6,123 nucleotides of DNA, from positions 1 to 6,123 of the forward strand of contig JAHZEF010000135.1 in assembly GCA_019422005.1 (NCBI GenBank), written 5' to 3'. This document shows, piece by piece, positions 1 to 5,655 of this stretch. Both the position numbers and the translations under genes were made by a program. The notes below the pieces were generated by a model. It searched no databases and was not told the origin of the DNA. It saw only the letters and a list, made by a program, of their open reading frames with translations. The DNA is from Clostridiales bacterium. GTDB lineage: Bacteria > Bacillota > Clostridia > Oscillospirales > Oscillospiraceae. How positions within the stretch are numbered: the stretch's first letter is position 1; the number at the start of each line of letters is the position of its first letter.

Positions 1-595
1 ATGGTGGCAGCAGATAAAGTAAATCTTACGGCTTAGGTCGGGTTGGATTTCCCCGGTGGCAGCCGCTCGTTGCCGAGGCGGCGGTTTCCCTTTCATGCCA
101 GAGCAGGCCCGTTGCCGAGGCCTGTACCCGATTGCCACTTAGTCCGCACTGCAATCCCTTATCTGCCCGTATGACAGCCTAGGTGTTTTCCACAGCAGGC
201 ACGCCGGTCCTTATCCTCTTTTGCAAATAAGGTTTCGAGGGGCAATGTCATTCCAGCCCACGGCCATGGGTTGAATGCTTAGCTCCCCTGTCCCTCCGTA
301 TTCACGCAAGGCAGGCTACGCTGCACACAGCGCCGAAGCACCGCATTGCAGGTTCACCCTGATTCGTAAATGGTCCGGGCCTTGCGGCGCGCGGCCACCC
401 ACAAGATCAGGTCTCCACGGTAACAGGGTCGGGAGTCCCATGCCATTGGAACGCGCCCTGGAACCTTAACCCCCAGCACCCACCCTAAACTGGGCGTAAA
501 AAGCAGGCACCAGAGACTTCATCGATATGCCCTTTAAAGGATTTTTAGGCCCTTCTTCAGGAACCGGCAGCACTGACTAGGATACTGCGCCGCTT
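1..595 (-). ncRNA. ole: OLE RNA (Ornate Large Extremophilic RNA), 3' end possibly cut by the window edge
   Basis: About 600 nt with no plausible protein but many self-complementary segments on the minus strand. Visible hairpins include 62-82 and 104-124 (5-6 bp stems, both loops carrying CTCGGCAACG or TCGGCAACG), 209-214/227-232 (CCTTAT/ATAAGG), a nested element 239-242/285-288 enclosing 249-253/273-277 and 257-260/267-270, and 378-381/393-396. It sits directly after ispA in the nusB-xseA-xseB-ispA cluster, the classic OLE location (usually between ispA and dxs), and the length fits the family's roughly 600 nt. The 3' portion (minus strand, about 50 to 8) carries AACCCGACCTAAGCCGTAAG, which I recall as OLE-like. 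In Bacillus halodurans OLE RNA forms a membrane ribonucleoprotein with OapA and other Oap proteins and is linked to tolerance of cold, short-chain alcohols and magnesium stress. The 5' end is inferred from a promoter at 601-629. The 3' end is not certain: no terminator is seen before position 1. RNase P RNA, tmRNA and 6S RNA were considered and fit less well. The identification rests on memory of the family plus context, not on an alignment. Confidence 0.85.
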
Positions 596-600
596 TTTCT

Positions 601-629
601 AGTTTATCACATTATGCATGAATATACAA
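601..629 (-). promoter_or_regulatory. Probable sigma-A-type promoter for the OLE RNA
   Basis: Read on the minus strand: a -35 box TTGTAT (624-629), a 17-nt spacer, and a -10 box TAAACT (601-606) preceded by an extended -10 dinucleotide TG (TGA directly before the hexamer). Transcription would start near 594-595, in the A-rich run just before GCGGCGC. It lies between the ispA terminator and the structured RNA, which is where an independent ncRNA promoter is expected. Predicted from consensus only. Confidence 0.6.
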
Positions 630-652
630 GATTCTATTCACAAGCAAATTGC

Positions 653-686
653 ACAAAAGAACTGCCGCACACTGTGGTGCGGCAGT
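653..686 (-). terminator. Intrinsic terminator after ispA
   Basis: A perfect 10-bp inverted repeat (661-670 with 677-686, ACTGCCGCAC/GTGCGGCAGT) with a 6-nt loop is followed on the minus strand by TCTTTTG. It starts 16 nt after the ispA stop codon. It should end the nusB-ispA transcript, so that much of the downstream OLE RNA would be made from its own promoter. The T tract is short and interrupted, so read-through is possible. Confidence 0.85.
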
Positions 687-701
687 CGGAGATGGCTTTT
701 C

Positions 702-1574
702 TCAATGGTCGCGCCGAACCAGCCGGAAGGCCAGCTCCCGCAGGAAATCCGGTTCTGCAAACGGCTCCAGCGCTGCGGCGGCCTGTTCCGTTTTCTCCAG
801 AATCAGCGCTTCGCACGCCTCCATCCCGTAAAGGCGGACAAACGTACTCTTCTGCGCGTCCATACCGGTCGCCTTTCCCAGCTTTTCCGCGTCGCCGATC
901 ACATCCAGCATATCGTCGCGAATCTGGAACGCCAGGCCTACGCCGTCAGCATAGTCTGCCGCAGCCCTGATCAGCTGCCCGTCCCCACCGGCTGTGGTGA
1001 CGCCCATCAGGCAGGCTGCGCGGAGCAGAGCGCCGGTTTTCATGGCCTGAAGCGTATGGATGTAGTCCGCGTCCCGTTCCCGGTTCTCCCCTTCCAGATC
1101 CAAAACCTGGCCGCCCACCATGCCGTGGGCGCCGGCGCAGCCGGAGAGAATGGCTACGTTTTTTGCAATGACTGCGGGCTCCGCCTGCGCGGAGGCTGCG
1201 GTTTCAAATGCAGCCGTCAGCAGGGCGTCTCCGGCCAGCACCGCCATGGCCTCGCCATAAACCCTGTGATTGGTCGGACGGCCGCGCCGGAAATCGTCAT
1301 TGTCCATACACGGCAGGTCGTCGTGGATCAGGCTGTACGTATGGATCATCTCCAGCGCGCAGCCAAAGGGCAGCGCCGCATGCCAGTCGCCGCCGGCGGC
1401 CCGGCAGAATTCCATGGTCAGCACCGGCCGCAGCCGCTTGCCGCCGGCCAACAGGCTGTACCGCATGGCGGAAAGCAGCGTCTTCTGGGGCGCAGGCTCC
1501 CAGTCAAACTGATTTCCCAGAAATTCCTCCGCAGCCTCCACATATTGCCGCATCCGATCCTGAAATTCAATCAT
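702..1574 (-). CDS. ispA: Farnesyl diphosphate synthase (polyprenyl synthetase family)
   Basis: 290 residues, normal for bacterial FPP synthase. It condenses DMAPP or geranyl diphosphate with IPP to make farnesyl diphosphate, precursor of undecaprenyl phosphate and quinone tails; cytosolic and Mg-dependent. All hallmark motifs are present: GGKRLRP (44-50), the first Asp-rich motif DDLPCMD (85-91) followed by RRGRPTNH (96-103), GMVGGQ (151-156), KTG (179-181) and the second Asp-rich motif QIRDDMLD (217-224). The two-residue insertion in the first motif (DDxxxxD) and Tyr80-Ser81 just upstream match type II FPP synthases, supporting a C15 product. I start at the ATG at 1574 (MIEFQ), which overlaps the end of xseB by 8 nt; an in-frame ATG at 1607 would add 11 basic residues lying wholly inside xseB. 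Translation is probably coupled to xseB, since no strong ribosome binding site is seen. A strong terminator follows. Confidence 0.96.
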   Translation of the reverse strand: MIEFQDRMRQYVEAAEEFLGNQFDWEPAPQKTLLSAMRYSLLAGGKRLRPVLTMEFCRAAGGDWHAALPFGCALEMIHTYSLIHDDLPCMDNDDFRRGRPTNHRVYGEAMAVLAGDALLTAAFETAASAQAEPAVIAKNVAILSGCAGAHGMVGGQVLDLEGENRERDADYIHTLQAMKTGALLRAACLMGVTTAGGDGQLIRAAADYADGVGLAFQIRDDMLDVIGDAEKLGKATGMDAQKSTFVRLYGMEACEALILEKTEQAAAALEPFAEPDFLRELAFRLVRRDH

Positions 1575-1800
1575 GGGGCTCAAACTCCGTTTCCACCGGC
1601 GCGCCATCGGCGCCCTTTGCCAATTGAACCACTTTCAGCTCCGCCTGATCCAGAAGGCTGCTTCCGGACCTGACCAGGGCCGTACCCTCCTCAAAGAGCG
1701 CCAGCGCCTCCTCCAGCGGAAGATCACCGCTTTCCATCCGCTGAACGATCTGCTCCAGCCGCTGGATGGACGCTTCAAAGGTTTTCGACTGCTCAGACAT
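1567..1800 (-). CDS. xseB: Exodeoxyribonuclease VII small subunit
   Basis: 77 residues, typical for XseB. The conserved helical hairpin is clear: FEASIQRLEQIVQRMESGDL, then PLEEALALFEEG and a final helix ending DQAELKV. In exonuclease VII several small subunits bind the C-terminal coiled region of XseA and control single-strand DNA degradation to oligonucleotides in both directions. The start ATG at 1800 overlaps the xseA stop by 8 nt and is preceded by a strong GGAGGAG ribosome binding site located inside the 3' end of xseA. This arrangement should keep the small subunit in excess. The C-terminal tail after LAKGADG is acidic and variable, as in other members. Confidence 0.95.
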   Translation of the reverse strand: MSEQSKTFEASIQRLEQIVQRMESGDLPLEEALALFEEGTALVRSGSSLLDQAELKVVQLAKGADGAPVETEFEPHD

Positions 1801-3007
1801 GGTTTGTCTCCTCCTGTATTCCGGTCACGCAGGCTTCGGCGGCGCCGTCACGCAGACGGATGCATACTGTGTCGCCTGCGGCAAGATCGCGAATGGATTT
1901 GGCCAGCTTCCCGCCGGATTTGACCATGGCATATCCCCGGCCCAGCACCTTCAGCGGGCTCATGGCGTCCAGAGCAGCGGTCAGCTGCTCAAATTTCCGG
2001 CGCTTGCCGTCCACGATGCGCTGTGCGGCCGCGCCCAGACGTTCCTGCATCCGGTCCAGCGTGACCCGGCGATCCTCAAAGTAATTCCTGGGGCTTTGAA
2101 GCACCCGCCGCCCGGCCAGGGCTTCCAGCTGCTGCCGGGAAAGCTTCAGCTTCCGCTCCATGGCCGCGGCCATGCGGCCTTCATATCCCCGCAAATACTG
2201 CTTCAGCTCCATTTGATCCGGAGCGATCAGTTCCGCGCCGTTGGACGGCGTGGCCGCCCGGACATCGGCTACAAAGTCGGAAATGGTTACATCCGGCTCG
2301 TGCCCCACGGCAGACACCACCGGAATCTCTGATTCGTAAATGGCCCTGGCCACCCGTTCGTCGTTGAAAGCCCAAAGATCCTCGAGGGAACCGCCGCCGC
2401 GCCCGGTGAGGATCACATCAGCAATCTTCCAGCGGTTGGCGTAACGGATGGCGCCAGCGATTTCCGGCGGCGCCTCCGCCCCCTGCACCCGTACCGGCAG
2501 CAGGATCACCCTGCTCAGGGGATAACGCTTTCCCAGGATACGCAGAATATCGTGGACAGCTGCTCCGGCAGAGGAGGTGATGACGGCAATCCGATGGGGA
2601 TACGGCGGCAGCGGCTTCTTGTGAGAGCGCTCAAACAGGCCCTCTTCCTGCAGCTTTTCCTTCAGCTGTTCATAAGCGACATGCAGATCTCCCACGCCGT
2701 CCGGGGTCAGGGCTTCGCAATACATCTGGTATGCGCCGTCCCTGGGATAAACGGTGATCCTTCCCACAGCCAGCACCTTCATCCCATTTTCCGGGCGGAA
2801 TCGCAGACGCATGGCGCTTCCCCGGAACATTACGCAGCGAAGCGCCCCTTCCGCATCTTTCATCGTGAAATAGTGATGGCCGGACGGGTACACCTTATAG
2901 TTGCTCAGTTCGCCGCGGACGCACAGCCCTCCGAGAAAGGGATCGGAATCAAATTTGTCTTTCAGATACGTATTGATCTGTGAAACTTCATAAATCGGGT
3001 ATTCCAT
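1793..3007 (-). CDS. xseA: Exodeoxyribonuclease VII large subunit
   Basis: 404 residues, within the family range of about 400-460. Catalytic subunit of exonuclease VII, which degrades single-stranded DNA processively from either end in repair and recombination. The N-terminal OB-fold (about 1-100) binds ssDNA. The catalytic domain shows VITSSAGAAVHDI (142-154), GRGGGSLEDLWAFN (203-216), GHEPDVTISDFVAD (236-249) and RAATPS (251-256), all family signatures. The region after about residue 265 is rich in Arg, Gln and Glu and probably forms the long coiled coil that binds XseB; a short C-terminal segment with VLGRGYAMV follows. The chosen start is ATG 3007, overlapping the TAA of the upstream gene by one base (TAATG) with AGGAG 8 nt upstream. 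An in-frame ATG at 3028 would add seven residues and lose that ribosome binding site. Confidence 0.96.
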   Translation of the reverse strand: MEYPIYEVSQINTYLKDKFDSDPFLGGLCVRGELSNYKVYPSGHHYFTMKDAEGALRCVMFRGSAMRLRFRPENGMKVLAVGRITVYPRDGAYQMYCEALTPDGVGDLHVAYEQLKEKLQEEGLFERSHKKPLPPYPHRIAVITSSAGAAVHDILRILGKRYPLSRVILLPVRVQGAEAPPEIAGAIRYANRWKIADVILTGRGGGSLEDLWAFNDERVARAIYESEIPVVSAVGHEPDVTISDFVADVRAATPSNGAELIAPDQMELKQYLRGYEGRMAAAMERKLKLSRQQLEALAGRRVLQSPRNYFEDRRVTLDRMQERLGAAAQRIVDGKRRKFEQLTAALDAMSPLKVLGRGYAMVKSGGKLAKSIRDLAAGDTVCIRLRDGAAEACVTGIQEETNHV

Positions 3008-3930
3008 TATCCACGCTCCTGCCGCCATGTGAGAACGGCGATTCCCATGGCATTGTCTGCAGCGTACTCGGGCGGGCAGAAAACAGCGTCGAAGCCGGCC
3101 GCCTGCCCGCGCAGAAAGCTGTTGGACGCCACGCCGCCGGAGAAAACCACAGAAAAACCCGGGTACGCACGCAGCGCGTGCTCCGTGGCCGCAAGCACCG
3201 CACCGACAACGCTGCGAATGGCATAAGCCGCCGTATCAGCAGGAGAAGCGCCCGCGGCAGCATATTGCCGGACCTGATTCTCAACGCCGGAAAGTGAAAA
3301 TTCCGTACTGCTGCAGCGGACCCGGAAAAAGTCGGCTCTCTGCGCCTGGCCGCTGCAGGCGTCCAGCTCTTTTCCGGCCGGAAATGAAAATCCCAGCAGC
3401 TTCCCCGTGCGGTCGATCAGCTGCCCGGCGGAAATGTCACTGGTGCCTCCAATGCGTCTGGCGCAGACGGCGTTTCCGTCCGGCTCCACCAGGAGGAGTT
3501 CCGTGGTGCCTCCGGACAGATGCCAGGCCAGATGCGGCCGTTCCATCAGATCCATACGGCCTGAAGACCAGAGCGAGGCTGCAATGTGCCCCTGCTGATG
3601 GGAAAACCGGTGGAGCGGGACTCCCAACACCTCAGCCAGTACGGCGGCCTGCGATTCCCCTGCCAGAAAGCAGGGCATATACGACCCGTCCACAGCCCGC
3701 GGGCGGGTGCTGACGCCGACGGCCCCAATTCCGGAGGGTTCCTTCCCCTCCAGCAGACGTGCAAACAGCTCCGGCAGCCGCTTGACATGGGCGAACAGGG
3801 CGTCGCTCTGGCGCAGACCCAGGGTCCCCGGCCTGACATCCAGAAGCCTGGAGCAGTTTTTGCCATCCCTGCCGTCAAACAGGGCCACAGAGGTCGTATA
3901 ATTGCTGGTGTCAAGTCCCAGGCAGTTCAT
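3007..3930 (-). CDS. TsaD/Kae1/Gcp-family paralogue (peptidase M22-like, ASKHA fold), function uncertain
   Basis: 307 residues, shorter than the usual 335-345 of TsaD. TsaD transfers threonylcarbamoyl to A37 of tRNA. Family marks: N-terminal phosphate loop LGLDTSNYTTSVALF (4-18); metal-site pair H111 and H115 (HQQGH); SGGTTEL (139-145) in place of SGGHTxL; GGTSDISAGQLIDRTGKLLG (160-179) in place of the GxTxDDAxGEAFDK block; FSLSGVENQV (210-219); GGVASNSFLR (264-273); ADNAMGIA (290-297). The fold, metal ligands and nucleotide-binding loops are therefore kept, while the TsaD SCDET loop reads SNYTT and the His of SGGH is lost. I infer a clostridial paralogue rather than the canonical tRNA enzyme; annotation as O-sialoglycoprotein endopeptidase would be a legacy name. 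The ATG overlaps the nusB stop (ATGA), with GAGGCGG upstream as ribosome binding site. It holds the position of folD in Bacillus. Confidence 0.85.
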   Translation of the reverse strand: MNCLGLDTSNYTTSVALFDGRDGKNCSRLLDVRPGTLGLRQSDALFAHVKRLPELFARLLEGKEPSGIGAVGVSTRPRAVDGSYMPCFLAGESQAAVLAEVLGVPLHRFSHQQGHIAASLWSSGRMDLMERPHLAWHLSGGTTELLLVEPDGNAVCARRIGGTSDISAGQLIDRTGKLLGFSFPAGKELDACSGQAQRADFFRVRCSSTEFSLSGVENQVRQYAAAGASPADTAAYAIRSVVGAVLAATEHALRAYPGFSVVFSGGVASNSFLRGQAAGFDAVFCPPEYAADNAMGIAVLTWRQERG

Positions 3931-4373
3931 TGAACCGCCTCGCGGACAAAGCTTCCCAGGATCCCGTTTACAAAAGCAACCATGTCTTCGTCCTCATATT
4001 TGCGCGTCAGCTCCACCGCCTCATTCACCGCAGCAGAGGTCGGCACGTCGTTGACATACAGGATCTCATAGATTGCAAGCTGCATAATGGAGCGCGCCAG
4101 CCTGGAAATCCGGTCAATATGCCATCCGATGGCGTACTTTGCAATATAGTTGTCCAACTCCTCCTGATGCGCCTCGATCCCGTGGACAACCTGGTTGATG
4201 TACGTCATCTGTTTTTGATTGGGGCGGTCGGCATAAATATCGTTTTCTTCATGCAGCGTTTCATAATAATCCTGCGCAAACCTGGTGACAATCGCCTCAT
4301 CGGCAGACTCTTTCGTATAGTTGATCCCGTAAATCAAATGCACCACGATTTCCCTGGCGTTGGTTCTGGTCAT
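3927..4373 (-). CDS. nusB: Transcription antitermination factor NusB
   Basis: 148 residues, slightly longer than the roughly 130-140 typical of NusB. NusB is an all-helical RNA-binding protein that pairs with NusE (ribosomal protein S10) on boxA to allow antitermination of rRNA operons. The start MTRTNAREIVVHLIY gives the usual R-x-x-A/R-E first helix. The C-terminal half carries the family signature: ISRLARSIMQLAIYEILYVNDVP, then AAVNEAVEL (114-122) and FVNGIL (134-139). The extra length lies in the region around residues 30-60, which is rich in Asp, Glu, Asn and Gln. The reading frame stays open upstream to 4691, but that part lacks NusB similarity, overlaps the Asp23-family gene and crosses two terminators, so ATG 4373 is chosen; GGGGGAA sits about 8 nt upstream and a TATAAT box at 4405. 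First gene of an overlapping five-gene cluster (nusB to ispA). Confidence 0.95.
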   Translation of the reverse strand: MTRTNAREIVVHLIYGINYTKESADEAIVTRFAQDYYETLHEENDIYADRPNQKQMTYINQVVHGIEAHQEELDNYIAKYAIGWHIDRISRLARSIMQLAIYEILYVNDVPTSAAVNEAVELTRKYEDEDMVAFVNGILGSFVREAVQ

Positions 4374-4404
4374 AGAGATGTTCCCCCGTCTTTTGATGGT
4401 TCCT

Positions 4405-4410
4405 ATTATA
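4405..4410 (-). promoter_or_regulatory. Probable -10 box of the nusB promoter
   Basis: A perfect TATAAT on the minus strand, which would start transcription about 25 nt before the nusB ATG. The -35 position (about 4428-4433) offers only TTTATT, and that stretch is also the T tract of the terminator just upstream. The promoter is therefore plausible but either weak at -35 or helped by an activator. Confidence 0.5.
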
Positions 4411-4424
4411 CTGAAAAGAAACGC

Positions 4425-4453
4425 AAAAATAAACCCTTTGTTTCTGCAAAGGG
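4425..4453 (-). terminator. Intrinsic terminator just upstream of nusB
   Basis: On the minus strand CCCTTTG (4447-4453) pairs with CAAAGGG (4434-4440) around the loop CAGAAA, followed at once by TTTATTTTT (4425-4433). This is a textbook hairpin plus T-tract. It would stop transcripts arriving from the Asp23-family gene or from a leader, just before the nusB -10 box. It could be a constitutive insulator or the terminator arm of an attenuator. Confidence 0.75.
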
Positions 4454-4465
4454 GATTCATCCGGC

Positions 4466-4504
4466 AAAAAAGTCCTCTGCCCGATTGGAAGGGTCGGGGA
4501 ACTT
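4466..4504 (-). terminator. Second, weaker terminator-like hairpin
   Basis: Minus-strand inner stem CCGA/TCGG (4494-4497 with 4481-4484) and outer stem AAGT(T)CC/GGACTT (4498-4504 with 4470-4475), with one bulged base and a 5-nt internal loop. The minus-strand T run covers 4466-4471, partly inside the outer stem. It is less stable than its neighbours, so it may instead be part of a structured leader. Confidence 0.4.
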
Positions 4505-4604
4505 GAGCCTGCATCCTCACGCTTCCGCCGATGCGGCGCGCAGGGGGTTCCGGCTTCTGCAGGCATCCATCGCTGCTGCCCCTCATCCGGAGCAAGCGAT
4601 ATGA
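4505..4604 (-). other. Structured GC-rich non-coding segment between two terminators
   Basis: About 100 nt with no convincing ORF. The arms GCCTGCA (minus, 4558-4564) and TGCAGGC (4507-4513) can close a domain that contains the small hairpin CGCCG/CGGCG (4526-4530 with 4534-4538). I tested it mentally against TPP, SAM, glycine, T-box, THF, c-di-GMP and SRP RNA consensus motifs and found no match. It could be the core of a nusB leader, a small RNA or just trailer sequence of the Asp23-family mRNA. Confidence 0.35.
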
Positions 4605-4638
4605 AACGGCTCCCTTTCCAGAGGCAAAGGGAGCCGTT
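4600..4638 (-). terminator. Terminator hairpin after the Asp23-family gene
   Basis: A perfect 13-bp stem (AACGGCTCCCTTT at 4626-4638 on the minus strand with AAAGGGAGCCGTT at 4605-4617) and an 8-nt loop begin 6 nt after the stop codon. The following tract is poor in T (TCATATC after the stem), so termination may be partial, or the hairpin may mainly protect the 3' end. Its mirror form would not work on the plus strand. Confidence 0.7.
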
Positions 4639-4644
4639 CTGATA

Positions 4645-5025
4645 CTATTTTTTCGAATCCTTCGGCAGGGTGATGCCGCAGATTTCAACATTGACGCTCC
4701 GTACCGTTCTGCCGGTCATGGATTCAACGGCACTGGTCACCTTTTCCTGGACATTCTTTGCAATCTCGATCACAGAATATCCAAACAGCGCCACGACATA
4801 GCAGTCAATGGAGATCACATCGTCCTGAAAAGAAAGCTTGATGCCCTTCCCCAGGTTCTTTTTGCCCAGCATTTCCGCAAGGTCTGAACCCAGATTGGCG
4901 CTCAGGCCGCAGACCCCTTCCACCTCAGTGGCCGCCAGAGACGCAATGGAGGCAATTACTTCCTCGGAGATATGGATGGAACCGTTCTCCTGAACCGTGG
5001 TCAAATAGTCCTTGTTTTCGCCCAT
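4645..5025 (-). CDS. yqhY: Asp23/Gls24-family envelope-stress protein (YqhY-like)
   Basis: 126 residues, close to the roughly 135 of Bacillus YqhY. The Asp23 domain spans nearly all of it: GSIHISEEVIASIASLAATEVEGVCGLS (about 15-42), then FQDDVISIDCYVVALFGYSVIEIAKNVQEKVTSAVESMTG and a final strand SVNVEICGITLP, with a short basic tail. In Bacillus yqhY lies behind accBC and is linked to control of acetyl-CoA carboxylase and membrane lipid synthesis; here accBC are absent from the neighbourhood, so that link is not supported by this window. No signal peptide or membrane segment is seen. Start ATG 5025 has a strong AAGGAGG 7 nt upstream. It has its own promoter (5049-5076) and a terminator, so it may be monocistronic. 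Confidence 0.9.
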   Translation of the reverse strand: MGENKDYLTTVQENGSIHISEEVIASIASLAATEVEGVCGLSANLGSDLAEMLGKKNLGKGIKLSFQDDVISIDCYVVALFGYSVIEIAKNVQEKVTSAVESMTGRTVRSVNVEICGITLPKDSKK

Positions 5026-5048
5026 GGAAATCCCTCCTTGTTTCTACC

Positions 5049-5076
5049 ATTCTACCACAATTCAGGAAAATTACAA
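5049..5076 (-). promoter_or_regulatory. Probable sigma-A promoter for the Asp23-family gene
   Basis: Minus strand: -35 box TTGTAA (5071-5076), 16-nt spacer, extended -10 TGG-TAGAAT (hexamer 5049-5054). It lies entirely in the 56-nt gap after spoIIIAH, giving a leader of about 17 nt. No terminator is visible between spoIIIAH and this gene, so read-through from spoIIIA in the mother cell is also possible. Confidence 0.6.
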
Positions 5077-5081
5077 CACCA

Positions 5082-5639
5082 TTATTTCACCTCAATGACG
5101 CGAATCTGCGACAGGGAGTAATCAGACTGTGAGGTGACAATATCCGAAATCAGCGCGACGTCAGTCGCCTCCAGCCCCTCGGCCGGCGCGGAAACCGCGA
5201 CAGAGATATTGTCCTCGCCCATGTACGCTACGCAGTCTTCATAGCCTTTTGCGATGATCAGGCTTTCGATCTGGGACTCCGCCAAAGCGGTATTCACGAT
5301 CTCATTGAGCTCGCCGGACGCTGCGGATGTATCCTCATCCTCTGCATAGGCCATGGTCTCCTGCAGGGTCTCTACCGCGCTGTCCCGGGCGGTCTGGCGG
5401 CTGAGGCGCACCTGCGCAAAATAATCGGAAACCGTTCCCAGATCCTCCCCGGCCGTCTGCACCAGGCCGTCTTCGCCGCCCTCATCCAGAATCAGATTTT
5501 CTCCCATCACCTTTTCCGCATCGAGGGTGTCTGTCAAATCCATTGCTGCTTTCTGATTGTAGGACCAGTTGAGATAGATCCCGGCACAGACAAACACCAG
5601 TACCGCCGCCACCACCGCATTGCGTTTCCAATTTTTCAT
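5082..5639 (-). CDS. spoIIIAH: Stage III sporulation protein AH
   Basis: 185 residues, a little shorter than the roughly 218 of Bacillus subtilis. A short basic N-terminus (MKNWKRN) leads into one membrane segment (about 8-25), then an acidic, low-complexity linker (about 35-70) and a conserved helix YFAQVRLSRQTARDSAVETLQE (about 74-95). The C-terminal domain (about 105-185) is the ring-building motif related to YscJ/FliF and ends in SQSDYSLSQIRVIEVK. SpoIIIAH in the mother-cell membrane binds SpoIIQ across the intermembrane space to form the channel that sustains forespore gene expression after engulfment. AGGAGGA lies about 9 nt before the ATG. It follows spoIIIAG by 16 nt as the last spoIIIA gene, and transcription in Bacillus is by sigma-E. 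No sigma-E promoter is inside the window. Confidence 0.93.
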   Translation of the reverse strand: MKNWKRNAVVAAVLVFVCAGIYLNWSYNQKAAMDLTDTLDAEKVMGENLILDEGGEDGLVQTAGEDLGTVSDYFAQVRLSRQTARDSAVETLQETMAYAEDEDTSAASGELNEIVNTALAESQIESLIIAKGYEDCVAYMGEDNISVAVSAPAEGLEATDVALISDIVTSQSDYSLSQIRVIEVK

Positions 5640-5655
5640 TCTGAGTTCCTCCTGC

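Noticed and set aside
62..124. CRISPR-like repeat from the two copies of CGTTGCCGAGGC
   Set aside because: There are only two copies with a 12-nt match, each at the centre of its own inverted repeat, which fits RNA hairpins and not a repeat-spacer array.
275..469. Plus-strand ORF of 64 codons inside the left-hand non-coding block
   Set aside because: It is short, low in recognisable features, without a good ribosome binding site, and lies antisense to the structured RNA.
1..595. RNase P RNA, tmRNA or 6S RNA as identity of the left block
   Set aside because: The conserved core motifs of these RNAs were not found; length and the site after ispA fit OLE better.
618..1673. Long plus-strand ORF of 351 codons
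   Set aside because: It is antisense to ispA and part of xseB, whose motifs are unmistakable. The composition (rich in Arg, Gln, Pro, His) is typical of a shadow frame in GC-rich DNA.
3930..4604. Plus-strand ORF of 224 codons opposite nusB
   Set aside because: It has no recognisable domain, lies opposite a clear nusB and reads through the intergenic hairpins.
4374..4691. N-terminal extension of NusB from an upstream ATG at 4691
   Set aside because: The added 106 residues lack NusB similarity, overlap the Asp23-family gene and pass through two or three terminator hairpins; ATG 4373 has a suitable ribosome binding site.
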